This document shows positions 37,131 to 48,100 of a stretch of DNA of 64,000 nt, in pieces. The stretch's first letter is position 1. Each line of letters begins with the position of its first letter. The position numbers and the translations under genes are program-made. Location of the stretch: contig NC_086026.1 in assembly GCF_036323735.1 (NCBI RefSeq), positions 88,019,859-88,083,858 of the forward strand, read 5' to 3'. Below the pieces are notes generated by a model, which ran no database searches, had not been told where the DNA came from, and worked only from the letters and a program-made list of their open reading frames with translations. The stretch comes from Rattus norvegicus (lineage: Eukaryota; Chordata; Mammalia; Rodentia; Muridae).

Positions 37131-38114
37131 GTCAGGACCCAGGAAGGCGTTCAGAGGCTCTGAGATGCACCTACTTGAACCTGAGAATATGGCAGATTCT
37201 GTTCCTCATGTGCTGGTAGGAAACTTTGGAAGTCACATTGCCTGGTGCCAGGTGGGCACACTCTGTCTTCACTTGTTGTAGAGATCCAGCAACACACATT
37301 TGGTCCCAGAATTGGACTGTAAGTTTCCCATAGCTCAGAGGGATCCTTGAGGTACCCCTTCTCTTCCACTTTGGCTATTTAAACCATGTGCCTAGCAACA
37401 CAGTTCTCTGCCAGGAAGAAGTACAAATACTCCCACAGTGTTCCTAACTAAGTACTTTGTGACTTGACCCTGGCCCTCATGCTGTCCCCAGACCCAAATC
37501 CCTTGGGGGTCCAACAACCCAGAGAAAGCTCGAATCAGGCCGAGGTTTCATGGTGAGCTCATAGAACTTCCTAGAAGGATCTCCTATCTAACTCCTCACT
37601 GCCTGTCTACCAAGGCTTTAAAACGTGTCATTTCACCCTGAATAAAAAATTGTGCCAGGCAAGTATTCTATCACTGAGCTATGTCCCCTGTCCTACACCT
37701 GTACTTTAAAAGACATACCATTGTAAAACAATGTAGTGCTTTGAATATGCTTGGCCATAGGGAGTGACATTATTGGGACGTGTGGCCTTGTGAGGGGAAG
37801 TGTGTCAGTGTGGGTTGGGCATTGAGGTCCTATGTTTAGGCTCTGCCCAGTCCTCTCCTGGTTGCCTTTGGATCAAGATACTGAACTCTCAGCTCTTCCA
37901 GCACCATGCCTGCCTGGACACTGCCATGCTTCCTACCGTGATGAACATGGACTGAACCTCTGAACCTGTAAGCCATCCCCAATTAAACGTCCTTGGTAAG
38001 AGTTGCTTTGGTCATGGTGTCTCTTCACAGCAATGGAAACCCGGAGACAATTTCCTTAATTTCCTTAGTATTGAAACATCTCTTCTGAATTAGTCAGGAT
38101 GTCCTGATGATTGA

Positions 38115-38161
<47 letters not shown>

Positions 38162-38379
38162 TGTGTGAGCATGTACATGTACATGTGTGTTTAAAGGAGA
38201 TTTAATAGACTGGCTCACTGTATGTGGTCTGGGTATTCCAACAATGATTGTCTCAGAGGCCAAGAATCCAGTAGAAGTTCAGTCCACGAGTCTGGATATG
38301 TTAACAATCCCAGTCATCAATGCCCAAGCTGGGGTGAGAGTCAAGTGTCATGCATTTTACACAAAAATTAAGATATATA

Positions 38380-38483
38380 GTGCTCGCTTCGGCAGTACAT
38401 ATACTAAAATCGGAACGACACAGAGAAGATTAGCATGGCCCCTGCGCAAGGACACGCAAATTCATGAAGCTTCCATATTTTTT
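38380..38483 (+). pseudogene. U6 snRNA pseudogene (5' part of the chimera)
   Basis: U6 is the spliceosomal snRNA made by RNA polymerase III. The AGAGAAGATTAGCATGGCCC segment is intact, whereas the ACAGAGA-side ACGATAC reads ACGACAC and the 3' part carries small deletions. The proximal and distal U6 promoter elements would be upstream and are not seen here. Confidence 0.95.
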
Positions 38484-38643
38484 GTTGACAGGAGGGCAGT
38501 AATGGGGAGAGGACGGGGAAGGGAACACCTATATAGAGGGGGAAGGGGAAAGGGTTAGGGGAATGTTGGCCTGGTAACGGGGAAAGGTAATAACAATTGA
38601 AGTGTAAATAAGAAATACCCAACTTAATAAAGATAGAGAAAAA
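38380..38643 (+). mobile_element. U6 snRNA-L1 chimeric retrocopy
   Basis: A near full-length U6 snRNA sequence (38,380-38,483, gtgctcgcttcggcagtaca to ttccatatttttt) is joined without a gap to the 3' end of a rat L1 (from 38,484, ending aataaagatagagaaaaaaa). The composite is flanked by AAGATATATA at 38,370-38,379 and 38,644-38,653. The U6 part lacks two bases within AAGGATGACACG and one in GCGTTCC, so it is a pseudogene. Host A (about 8,410) and host B (about 22,610) have the uninterrupted target. Confidence 0.95.
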
Positions 38644-38880
38644 AAGATATATAATTACCAGCTATGTATTAACTGTTCTCCCTCCAAGCCCTTGCTGATT
38701 TTCATGGGAAGTCTTTGATGCTGTCATGAATGAAAGTGCATTTTTTTCCTGTTTTCCCCTTACATGTATTAATTATATTTTTAATTAGTACTAAATATGA
38801 CATTGTGGTCTTTTTATAGCTATATATCCTATATATATATTTCTTCATTTATCTTGCTCATACTGGTTTATGAAGATCCC

Positions 38881-39881
38881 AGGAGGGGCTGACACACAGC
38901 TTCACCTCCAATCCATAGGAAATAAGACTTTGTCAGACTTGCTGGCGGGACTCCCTGTGGGTTCTCCAGCCCCAAACTCAGCACTAACACATCTGTGTGG
39001 CCCTCCTGAGGGCTGCCTTCAAAAGACAAAAGGGAAGGGTGTAGGTGGGTTAGACCAGGTACCAATGACAGGCAACATGCAAAGGACCACACTTCAGTGT
39101 TGCCAGTCAGTCAAGTAACTGGGGTTGTCCTCCGATTTTGCCTCTGAACTCTGTTACCATCTCCATCTCTGTAGGCTGTCCTTTAGCAGTCACCATGCTG
39201 GAGTCCTGCTATAGTGTCAGCACCTGCAGACAAGGTATCTTACAAAGACCGAGGGACAATGGTGAGGCCATTGCAATCTACTGCATCTCAGTTAGCCCAG
39301 GAGGAACTACATCACACAACGTATGGAGAGAAACTGAGGGTCCCCTGGATAGAGGTTCCACAGCCCACCCCACAAGGAGTCAAATCAGTGAGCTGTGGGT
39401 ACCAAGGGAGTAGGGAGTTCACAGAAAGGAGCAAGGAGAGACTTTCCAGAGAAATACCATGTGAAGGATGGGGAGAGGGGGTCATAGTCAGCAGCCAGAG
39501 AGGAGAGAGCAGGTGTCCTTAATGGAGGCTCTGTCTGCAAAAGTCAGGAGTCTGAATGCTCTCATGGATCAGGACCACCAGGAAGTGGCAGAAGTTGTAC
39601 ACCTCCACCCAGTGACTAGAATACTCAAGAAGTCCACAGCCCAGCCAGACACTCAGCTGAGGCTGTGGGTCCTAACAACTGAGGAAGGACCTACAAGGCT
39701 GGAGTGGGCGGCCTTCTTCTCTGGTGACCACCACTCTGCCTGCCTCCTTCCCAAGCTCCTCCACCTTTCCAGGACTGGGCTCTACCTCCCATTCCCTACT
39801 TCTGGTGTTCCAGCCTGTTCTCCACTACTGCACCAAGTGTTTGGGGTTAGAGCAGACATCTCATAGTTGCAGAATCAAAAT

Positions 39882-39940
<59 letters not shown>

Positions 39941-40325
39941 CCTCCCTACCCTCTTCTCCCTCCTCTCCCCCTCCTCCTCCCCTCTCTTCCCTCCTCTCTC
40001 AGAAATCACCAACACCCCCTTCAACCTGTATTTCTAGGTAGAGAGATGATAAAGTTTGCTACACTGTGACCTGGTCATTGCCATCCGCATCCCTGGCAGC
40101 ATGGACCATGCCCAGCCCCCTTGGTACCTAGATCAAGGGTCAACGTTGTGATGGCATGGTGAAGATTGGCAACTTGACTATGTCTGGAATGAACTAAAAC
40201 CCAAGGCGAGAGGTGCATCTGTGAACTTTATTTTTTCCTTCTTAATTAAATCATATGAAGTGGGAAGGCCCACTTTAAATTCAGATCTCCTGAGGTGGGG
40301 AGAGCCATCTTTAATGGGGGTCACC
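38881..40325. repeat. Host block D, partial, right end of the array
   Basis: It aligns with host A from about 1,995 to about 3,285. It follows host C directly (tttatgaagatcccagg) with no provirus, and homology ends before the unit's ID element. A long (CT)n tract expanded at 39,884-39,935. Confidence 0.9.
39884..39990 (+). repeat. (CT)n and C/T-rich tract
   Basis: Pure CT run followed by a CTCC/TCC-rich pyrimidine stretch. Host A-C have only a C run at the corresponding place. Confidence 0.9.
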
Positions 40326-40374
40326 AATTCTGTTGGCAGCCTATATAAAGGCCGGGAAAGAAAAGCTTGCTCTC

Positions 40375-40478
40375 AGGGGCTGGGGATTTAGCTCAGTGGT
40401 AGAGCGCTTACCTAGGAAGCACAAGGCCCTGGGTTCGGTCCCCAGCTCCGAAAAAAAAGAACCAAAAAAAAAAAAAGA
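40375..40478 (+). mobile_element. ID element with 18-base TSD
   Basis: Near-consensus ID body and A-rich tail, flanked by AAAGAAAAGCTTGCTCTC at 40,357-40,374 and 40,479-40,496. The perfect duplication indicates a recent insertion. Confidence 0.95.
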
Positions 40479-40657
40479 AAAGAAAAGCTTGCTCTCTTTG
40501 CCTGCTTGTTCTCTTCTTACTAGCAAGTCCATTCCTTCAAGCATACACTGAAGATCATCTGAGACATCCATCCTCCAACACTGAACAACCACTGGTTTCT
40601 TGGACACTCTGTTAGTAAACAGCCATCGCTGGACTAGCTGGACCACAGCCTGTAAGC

Positions 40658-40660
<3 letters not shown>

Positions 40661-40722
<62 letters not shown>

Positions 40723-40800
40723 CTCTCCTCTCTCTCTCCATCTATCCACATACCTACCTACCTATCTATCCATCTATCTATCTATCTAGAGAGATATAGA
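40661..40800 (+). repeat. (CT)n then (CTAT)n compound microsatellite
   Basis: A long CT run, then CTAC/CTAT repeats. Confidence 0.95.
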
Positions 40801-42000
40801 AATAGACAAATAATTAGATAGATTCACTTTTATAAGATATGTTCCTCTACAGAACCCTGACTTATACAACTCTGAACTAGAACCTTAAGGACTTTTATCA
40901 GAGCCTTGAGACCTAGGCTGTATAGAAGATCACATGGTTTGGAGCCTGGCCCATGCCTTCGAAACCTAGAGAGTCAGAAACTACCTTTGTGCTATGGAAC
41001 TTGGGTGTCTGCATTCTTTCAGGGCCTCCTCATGCTGCATATGGCCATGATCCCACGTCCCTAATGGATGCCTGTCAGAACATAGTCTAAGAATGGAGTC
41101 TGAGAGAATTCTCAGTGCCTGTGAGAAGATAGTCTTGTGATCCCAGTTTCTCCAAAGGCACTAAATCGTTCTTGGAATGTGTTTTCATGGCCCTCCCAGG
41201 TGTAGTGGGTAGGAGTGAGTTTACTTCAGTTGTTGTTAGTCACAGGCCAGCTTTCCAGAATGCTACAGCCAGTCTGGGGAGGAGCCAAATCTGCATGGCC
41301 CTTGACCAGGGATGACCAGGGACATCTCCATGGTCTCACACGCACATCAAACAGACCCTTGCTGCTGCATGGCCAAGGACACCCATTTGTGGCCCTCAGT
41401 GACAGCTCAGGCCAGGACCTCACCATGACCCCAGGTGGAAGGACTGGCAACTCACAACAGAATAGACTCCATCCTGGAGTCTCGATGTCCATCTCTCTTC
41501 ATAAGGGTCACACTGCTTCACTTCTCTTTCTCTTCTACCTGTTCACCATATCCCTACACACTGTGGCAGCCCCCACTGCAGACCGGCCATGTAGCTGGTG
41601 GCCCCCACAGCAGGGCGGGTCTGTGGGTGGCATGGCAGTCCACAGGTCTTTATCTTCCTCCTCCTGTGCTGCATATAGTAGTTGTAGGCAGTGCTCTGTG
41701 TGCCTATGGCCTGCCTGTGCCATGAGATGGAGAGTGGTCTATGGGCGTCTTTCCCCGCATGCGTGGCAGAATTCGAGTCTCTGTCTTCCTCTTCCCATAT
41801 TGCGTTGCCTGGATTTGATTAGATTAGGTTTTTATGTGTCCTAGACATAATATAGCTTTGGTCACCAAGCCAGACATCAAACTAGCATGAACAAAGGACT
41901 GCCATCTGCTCTATCCCTTACTGATATGAGAGCAATCTCAACAAGGTGTCTTTCTGCCTATTGCCAAGGGAAGGTTGATCTATTCAAATGATCTGTGTAT
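40801..42000. other. Intergenic stretch with an LTR-like repeat, no gene seen
   Basis: The part about 41,090-41,250 (gtagtgggtaggagtgagtt) is similar to 47,020-47,160, indicating an interspersed repeat family I cannot name. The 209-codon frame at 41,215-41,844 shows no recognisable domain and lies in this repeat context, so I do not call it a gene. Confidence 0.5.
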
Positions 42001-42366
42001 TTTGATTGGGTAGGGTTTTGGAGGGGTGTTTCGTTTTTTTCATTTTGGGTTTTTTTGTTTGTTTGTTTGGTTTTTGCTTTTGCTGCTGTTGTTTGTATCT
42101 TTGTCCTATTTTAAAATTTCACTTCTTAGAGTTTTGTTTGTTTTTTTCCCTGTGGTCTTTTTAATATGCTTACCTTCCTCTTGTATCTCAAATTGTTCTG
42201 GGATTCTCTGAAAACCTGGTTTGGTGGACATGAACTCTTTTTTTAAATTTTATTTTATTATTACTTGAGCATCTCATACATGAGAACTATATGTCATTTT
42301 CACTTACTCTCTCCCTACCTCCAACTCCTTCCATGCCTCACAACTCTCCCTCAAATTCATGACCTC

Positions 42367-42450
42367 GGGGTTGGGGATTTAGCTCAGTGGTAGAGCACTT
42401 GGCTAGCAAGCGCAAGGCCCTGGGTTCGGTCCCCAGCTCCGAAAAAAAAA
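42367..42450 (+). mobile_element. ID element
   Basis: Complete ID body with poly-A, flanked by AATTCATGACCTC at 42,354-42,366 and 42,451-42,463. Confidence 0.95.
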
Positions 42451-42530
42451 AATTCATGACCTCTTCCCGTTTAATTGGACATGAATCCTTTTAGCTTGTT
42501 CATATTATTGAAATTCTTTCCTTTCTTCTT

Positions 42531-42630
42531 CTTCTTTTTTTTTTTTTTTTTTTCCGGAGCTGGGGACCGAACCCAGGGCCTTGCGCTTCCTAGGTAAGCG
42601 CTCTACCACTGAGCTAAATCCCCAGCCCCT
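42531..42630 (-). mobile_element. ID element, antisense
   Basis: Antisense ID with poly-T, flanked by CTTTCCTTTCTTCTT at 42,516-42,530 and 42,631-42,645. Confidence 0.95.
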
Positions 42631-43929
42631 CTTTCCTTTCTTCTTAAACTATTACAGATAGTTTAGCTGGGTAAAGCATCATTCCAGGTTGGCGTCTTCT
42701 GTCTCTCAGGATTTTGAGTACATTGTTTCAAGCTCATCCAGTTTTAAGGTTCCCACTGAGAAGTCAGTGTTACTCTGCTGGGTTTGCCCTTAAACGTGTT
42801 TCCTGATTTTTCTCTTGCAGCTTTCAATATCCTTTGTTCTTATCTATTTAGTGTTCAGCTGTACTATGAAATAGGGCATTTCCTTTCTGTTTCTGTCCAT
42901 TTGGTGTTCTGAATACCTCTAGTATCTTCATTGGCCTGTTTTTTTTCCTTTGTCGGGAAAATTTTCTTCTATGATATTGTTAAAGATCTGGTCTATGCCA
43001 CTGACCTTGGATTCTTCTTTTTCTATGCCTATAATTTACAGATTTGGTCTTTTTATGGTATCCCAACGTCCCTGGGTAGTGTGTGTGTGTGTATATCAAT
43101 TTCTTTTACTGTATTGTCAAATTCTTCATCTTCAGGTCCTGATGTTCTATTTTCTTCTTGGTCCATTCTACTGGTAACACTTTCTCCTGAGTTTTATAAC
43201 TAGGTCTTTGGATTTTTCAATTCCATTTCCATTTCAGTTTAGTTATCTTCTGTATTTCTACTTCCTTATAGAATTTTCAAGTCCTGAATTACCTTCACAT
43301 TTTTACTCAGTCGCTTGTATCAGTGTCATTTGTATCATTCATATTTTGTTGGAGTTTACTTAAGAGTCTATTTCTGTCTCTTTAAGTTCATTTTGATGTT
43401 GACCTACGTCCTCTCAGAACTTCTTAAATTCTTTGATCGTATTTCTAATTTCTCTTTGAAATTCTGTGTCCTAAGCTTCATCTAAATAATTCCCACTGGA
43501 GAACATGTTCATAGAACTGGCGGTCTTCAGAGAGGTTGTATGTTGTATCACTGTTGCATCATTTTTTGTGGCTATTTGATGGGACCTGGGCATATGAATT
43601 TACTTTGTTGGTTGTGTTTTTGGCATGATATTTGAGCCTGACTAAATGGGTTGGAAGTATGGTTCTGCTTTTGTTGTTGCCCAGGCTTGCTTAACTTCAG
43701 GTGAGGTAGAAGTAGTAAACAGGTCATTTCTTTAAGTAGTCAGTATTGGTTACTGGAGAGCCAGCTTGATCTCAATTCAGTGGTAACCAGTGTGACATGG
43801 GAATCTTTGTTGTAATGTGAGATTGTATGAGTTCAGTCTACAAAAGTCTCCCAGTTTGGCTTCCAGCTGGGAATGAATATAGAAATGCTACAAAGGAAAG
43901 CAGATTAAGCAGACTTGGTGAAAAAGCAG

Positions 43930-44640
43930 CTAATTGGGCTCTCAGCAATGCCTGGGCTGGGATGAAGGGTCATCATGGACAGAAGAAACTGAGTAAAACA
44001 CACCAAGAGAGCTCAGGAATACATCTTGCATCTAGGTATAAAGGAGATAAATGGAGGGGTGGCTCAGGGTCCTCGACACTGATCAAGATAGCAAGATGCT
44101 GCTGTTCTAGCCTGAGCCTGAGGGGCAGAGTAAATGAGGGTCCCAGGTCAGATCCAGCAGAAGAGTGAGCTGATGGTACTCATGCCTGGGCCTGGGACAC
44201 AGGGCATTGGAGAATGACAAATGGAACCAGACACACCAAGAGAGTTCATAAATCTGGCTTCAACCTGGACTGAAGAGGCAGCATGGAGAGGCAACTCAGG
44301 TAATGGTCTTGGGTCAGATGAGGCAAGACAATTCAAGCATGTAGCTCCCACCTGGGCCTGAGCATTGGGCTAGAGGAGTAGCCCAGCTGGGTGCAAAGTG
44401 GGAGGTCCTGGGTCAGAATCAGGAGGAGAGTGTGAAGAATTAATTCCTGCTTGAGCCTGGTCAACCTGGAAGGATATTGAGGGAGGGAGGGAACCTACTG
44501 TGAGTTACCAAGACAGCTCTTAAATACAAGACCTTCAAGGATGGACAGGCAATACTGCTTAGAATCCAAAGTTGGATTGTCAGGATAATACAAGATTGAC
44601 GCTTCCTCCTGGGCCTGACCATGGGCCTTTCTGGATGGCT
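43930..44640. repeat. Degenerate tandem repeat with CCTGGGCCTG anchors
   Basis: CCTGGGCCTG-like anchors recur near 43,951, 44,111, 44,183, 44,263, 44,351, 44,456 and 44,607. ACACACCAAGAGAG recurs at 43,998 and 44,231, with a decayed form near 44,506. GGGTCAGA-like words recur between them. Lying beside the 5' side of the antisense L1-like remnant, it may be an old L1 monomer array; that is inference. Confidence 0.6.
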
Positions 44641-44727
44641 TGGGATGGGGTTATCACTCAGACTAGCTTGCTTTTCCTTGAAGGGATTTTAGATTGCCAT
44701 CCTTAGATGCAACACAAGGAATCCCAG

Positions 44728-44940
44728 ATCACACTTCTTTTTTTTTTAAGTCTTTTTAAAAATGTATTTATTTTATTTTGTATGAGTACCCTGTAGCTGT
44801 TTTCAGACACACCAGAAGAGGACATCGGATCCCATTACAGATGGTTGTGAGCCACCATGTGGTTGCTGGGAATTGAACTTAGGACCTCTGGAGGAGCAGC
44901 CAGTGCTCTTTACCACTGAGCCATCTCACCAGTCCCCCTC
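44728..44940 (-). mobile_element. B2 SINE, antisense
   Basis: Reverse-complement B2 with gatggttgtgagccaccatg and gagccatctcaccagt, next to the 3' end of Gsta1. Confidence 0.9.
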
Positions 44941-45069
44941 CCCCAGATCACACTTCAAATACTAGTTACATAGAGTATTTTTTCGTGTTTATTATTTCAA
45001 AAATACCTAGGATCAACAATTGCTTCTCATTTTTTGCAAAACATAAAGAAATTGGACAGTGCAGCTCCG

Positions 45070-45192
45070 CTAAAACTTGAAAATCTTCCTTGCTTCTTCG
45101 ATTTGTTTTGCATCCACGGGAAGCTTTCTCTGACTGCCAGGCTGCAGGAACTTCTTCACATTGGGGAGGCTGCTGATTCTGCTCTTGAAGGC
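45070..45192 (-). CDS. Gsta1: Gsta1 exon 7, coding part
   Basis: Acceptor TTACAG, then AFKSRISSLPNVKKFLQ through KIFKF and TAG at 45,070-45,072. It encodes the last helices, including the C-terminal lid of the hydrophobic site. The 3' UTR continues about 100 bases to the poly(A) signal. Confidence 0.97.
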   Translation of the reverse strand, partial: AFKSRISSLPNVKKFLQPGSQRKLPVDAKQIEEARKIFKF

Positions 45193-48100
45193 CTGTAATC
45201 CAGAAACCACAGCTTGAGAGCTGGTAGTACTCATGTGCACAACCCGGGGAATTCGAGCACCTCCCAGAGCACCATCAACTGCACGCTTGCAAACCGCTCC
45301 AGTGTAGACATGAGAAGCATGAAAAACCACGAGCGGGAAACCATAGCTCAGCCCCATTTGTCTTAAGAACTCCTTTGGCATCCAATTGCCATCTTCACTA
45401 GACACACCCTGTGGATCTGTCTCTGTGGCACTGTCTCTGGGGTGTGAAAGGACAGAGAACCAAAGACAAAGGAAGACATGGAAAAACTGAACAGGGCAAA
45501 TGGAGACAGGAAATGTCCAAGTCTAACCAGAAGCAACTCGGCCAGTTTTCACACTGGGACACTAAGATGGGGGTCACAGGGGTGGGGGTGGGGACAGCAT
45601 GAGGGGGTGTGGAGAGGAACGCAGATTAGAGAGAGCAGGAGACAGAGCTGAGGGAAGGGGATCAACACGACAGAGGCCTGCTCAGACACTGAGTGAGCAA
45701 AGACAGACACAAAAACACACAAGATTGTAAATGAAATTGAGGCCAGAAGCAGCCTGCCCGCAACAGAGGTCCAAGGAGAGAGCTTTGGGGTCCTGCATCT
45801 TTTTCATTACAAAAGGCAAAATATTCTCCCTGGGATACCATCCTCAAGTCTCCACACATAAAGACTACTTTTAAGCCTCAACCTGAGGGTCTAGGAGCTC
45901 AGTTTGCAGACCAGGGGCTGGGACCTCAGCCCATGGGCCCACCATTGTACTGTCAGAGGCATGTGTGTGGCTGCCTCTCTGAGGTGGTCTCACCTTCAGC
46001 AGAGGGAAAGAGGTCAGAAGGCTGGCATCAAACTCTTCAACATAGAGGAGAAGTTCCAGCAGGTGGATGTCTACCCGGGTCAGCCTGTTACCTACAAGGT
46101 AGTCTTGGCCATGGCTCTTCAACACCTGCAAAAATAAAGGAGACTGATTATGAACAGAAACAGTCGGGCCGGGGCCCTCACTCTCCCCACGTCACTCAAG
46201 GTGACACTACCTCTACTCAGCTTCAAATAAAGATCCATTGAAAGGCTTGTAAATTGTTCATGTGTACAGAGAAAATAATTATAATTAACCCCATTCAAAA
46301 ACAAAAGTAAGCATCCAGGGTTCTGTGTACACGGAGTTCATGAATCTCATAGAGACGATTTCAGCTGTGATGGCTAGACAGTGTGTCGTATGAGACTGTC
46401 AGCACCACAGGCTTCAGAGGACCACGAGGATCTGATGGTTCTAAAACCCTCCCTGCTTCCACAAAGCAGAGGCAGCAGTGAATGAACTTTGAGTGAATGG
46501 ATTAAAAAATAAGGTAATAATTTATGAAATCTATGGGGAGTCCTTGATCAAGCAGCGTCAAGGAGATTGACAAGAATATGTTTACACTGGGCTAGGAGGA
46601 AAAGGGAGTAGATCCGATAAGAATATTAACGTTGAGTTAATACAAGGCTCAAGATAAATACAGCGGAGGAATGTGTTGTATTCCTTTTGTCATGGTCATC
46701 CTGACACAGCCCTAGACACTCCTGCCACAGGACTTCGTTTACAGCCTTGTCTGACTGCTTTGTCTATGTTTTGTTTGTTCCTTGACTACTTGGTCTTTGA
46801 TCTAGAAACTGACCCTATACTTTCATGTACCTAGAATGGTATAAAAGCAGACTGGGAAAAGTAAACCCGCTTCGGCCTCTGAACTGACTGGAGTCATACT
46901 AAGTGTTACCTAATTGTCTTTCTTTAATCCTCACCCCTCCCCTCTAGACCCTGTTGACTGACTGAGCTGGCTTGGTCAGAAATGGGTTTTCAAGTCAGGT
47001 CCAAAGAGGGCGTCATGTGAGGAGATGTCTGAGTGCTTGTAAGAAAACTGGAAGAAACCAATGTCTTATGACCTCAGTTATTTCAAAAACATCAAATTTG
47101 TTCCTGGATTATGTTTTGTGTCCCGCCCAGCTGTAGTGGGCAGGAGTGAGTTTAACTCAGATTACTCATCACAGCTGGCTATTGTTATTTATTTATACAT
47201 CCATATGGGAAAACATGGTTCTGTCACTTGGCCAGCACATGTGGCTTGCTTTTGTGATTGTAGACTTTGCTCATGTGACTCATCTTAACCCTCAGAGTAA
47301 AAGTTGTCTGATGCTCTGAAGAAAGTTGTCCATTGCATGAGACTTTAGCTCACCTTATTTATGGACTCCGTTCTCCTAGGTCCCACCTCCTCCAGAGCAC
47401 TAAACAAGGTCTCTCAGGAATCTGTAAAATGCCTTTACCCTCATAGTTCTGGCTCTTTAACTTGGCCGAAGTTTAAGTACTTCTGAAGTGCTCTTGGCTC
47501 ACCTCCAAAGAGAAGCCCTGAGTGTGAGAGGCACTGCATGTGCACCGACTTCATTTGCTGAGTGGGCGTGGCTTTTCTCTTAAGATGAGACCCCAAGTCC
47601 TGCAGGTCAATTTTCCTTTACATTTGTTCATCAACCTCCTCCTCTCCACCCTCCATCCCTGTCCTTGTTCAGATATTTCCCCTCTGTCTTTGAAGTGCTA
47701 TCATATTCTCCTGACAGGCAGCTGCTCTCAGGCCTCCCTCTGTAACCTGACAGAAAGTTTTCCCCATCTGTTGTTTTCTGCAGTTTTCTCTAGAAGGGAA
47801 GCCCACTGCGTTCTGTAGGATCTCGGTCCTTCTCTGGGGTGGCTCAGCCTTCCACAGGCCCAGTGCTGGGTGTGGCCATGAACCCTGCTGAATGCTGGGT
47901 GCTAGATTGGCATGAGCATGCAGTGCTCCTTCCCAGGCCACTGTTACAGTGCCCTGCCCTGTGGGGCAGGGAGCTGCACAGCAGGCCCATGGAAGTGAAG
48001 GCCAGTGTTGCAGAACCTTTGTCTCCCAGCCTCTGCCTTTCTCTTGTCCTGGGGACTCAGTGTCCCCAGACTTCATGGAGCCTACTTACCTTTTCAAAGG

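Larger units (their letters stand above)
30219..38880. repeat. Host block C of the tandem unit, rearranged
   Basis: Homologous to host A and B, but it carries a Gapdh retropseudogene, about 1.2 kb of extra sequence (35,880-37,130) not in A or B, an 872-bp deletion at 38,315, and a U6-L1 retrocopy. The ID element is at 31,602-31,700, the 42-bp duplication at 31,948-32,031 and (TG)n at 38,118-38,167. Confidence 0.85.
1..40325. repeat. Tandem segmental duplication, about 14.1-kb unit, 3 units plus partials
   Basis: The sequence at position 1 recurs at about 14,182 and about 28,262, and nearly every stretch between them aligns with few differences. The unit is a host block plus a minus-strand class II provirus. 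The last host block (38,881-40,325) follows host C directly without a provirus, and similarity stops near 40,325. Period differences (about 14,181 and 14,080) are partly explained by an ID element inserted in provirus B. The left end of the array lies outside the window. No host coding gene was recognised inside the unit. Confidence 0.95.
42000..43720 (-). mobile_element. Antisense L1-lineage (L1 or HAL1-like) remnant
   Basis: T-rich plus strand with segments such as gatattgttaaagatctggt and gttttataactagg that read like antisense LINE-1 ORF1/5' region. It is interrupted by two ID elements. The assignment is from general recognition and the exact family is not certain. Confidence 0.5.

Noticed and set aside
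38380..38483. Functional U6 snRNA gene.
   Set aside because: It has internal deletions, is fused to L1 and is flanked by TSDs; no upstream U6 promoter elements were seen.
40341..40751. 136-codon minus-strand frame with Arg/Glu repeats.
   Set aside because: It is produced by the (CT)n microsatellite and an antisense ID element.
41215..41844. 209-codon plus-strand frame.
   Set aside because: It starts in a stretch related to another repeat at 47,020-47,160 and has no recognisable domain or splice context.
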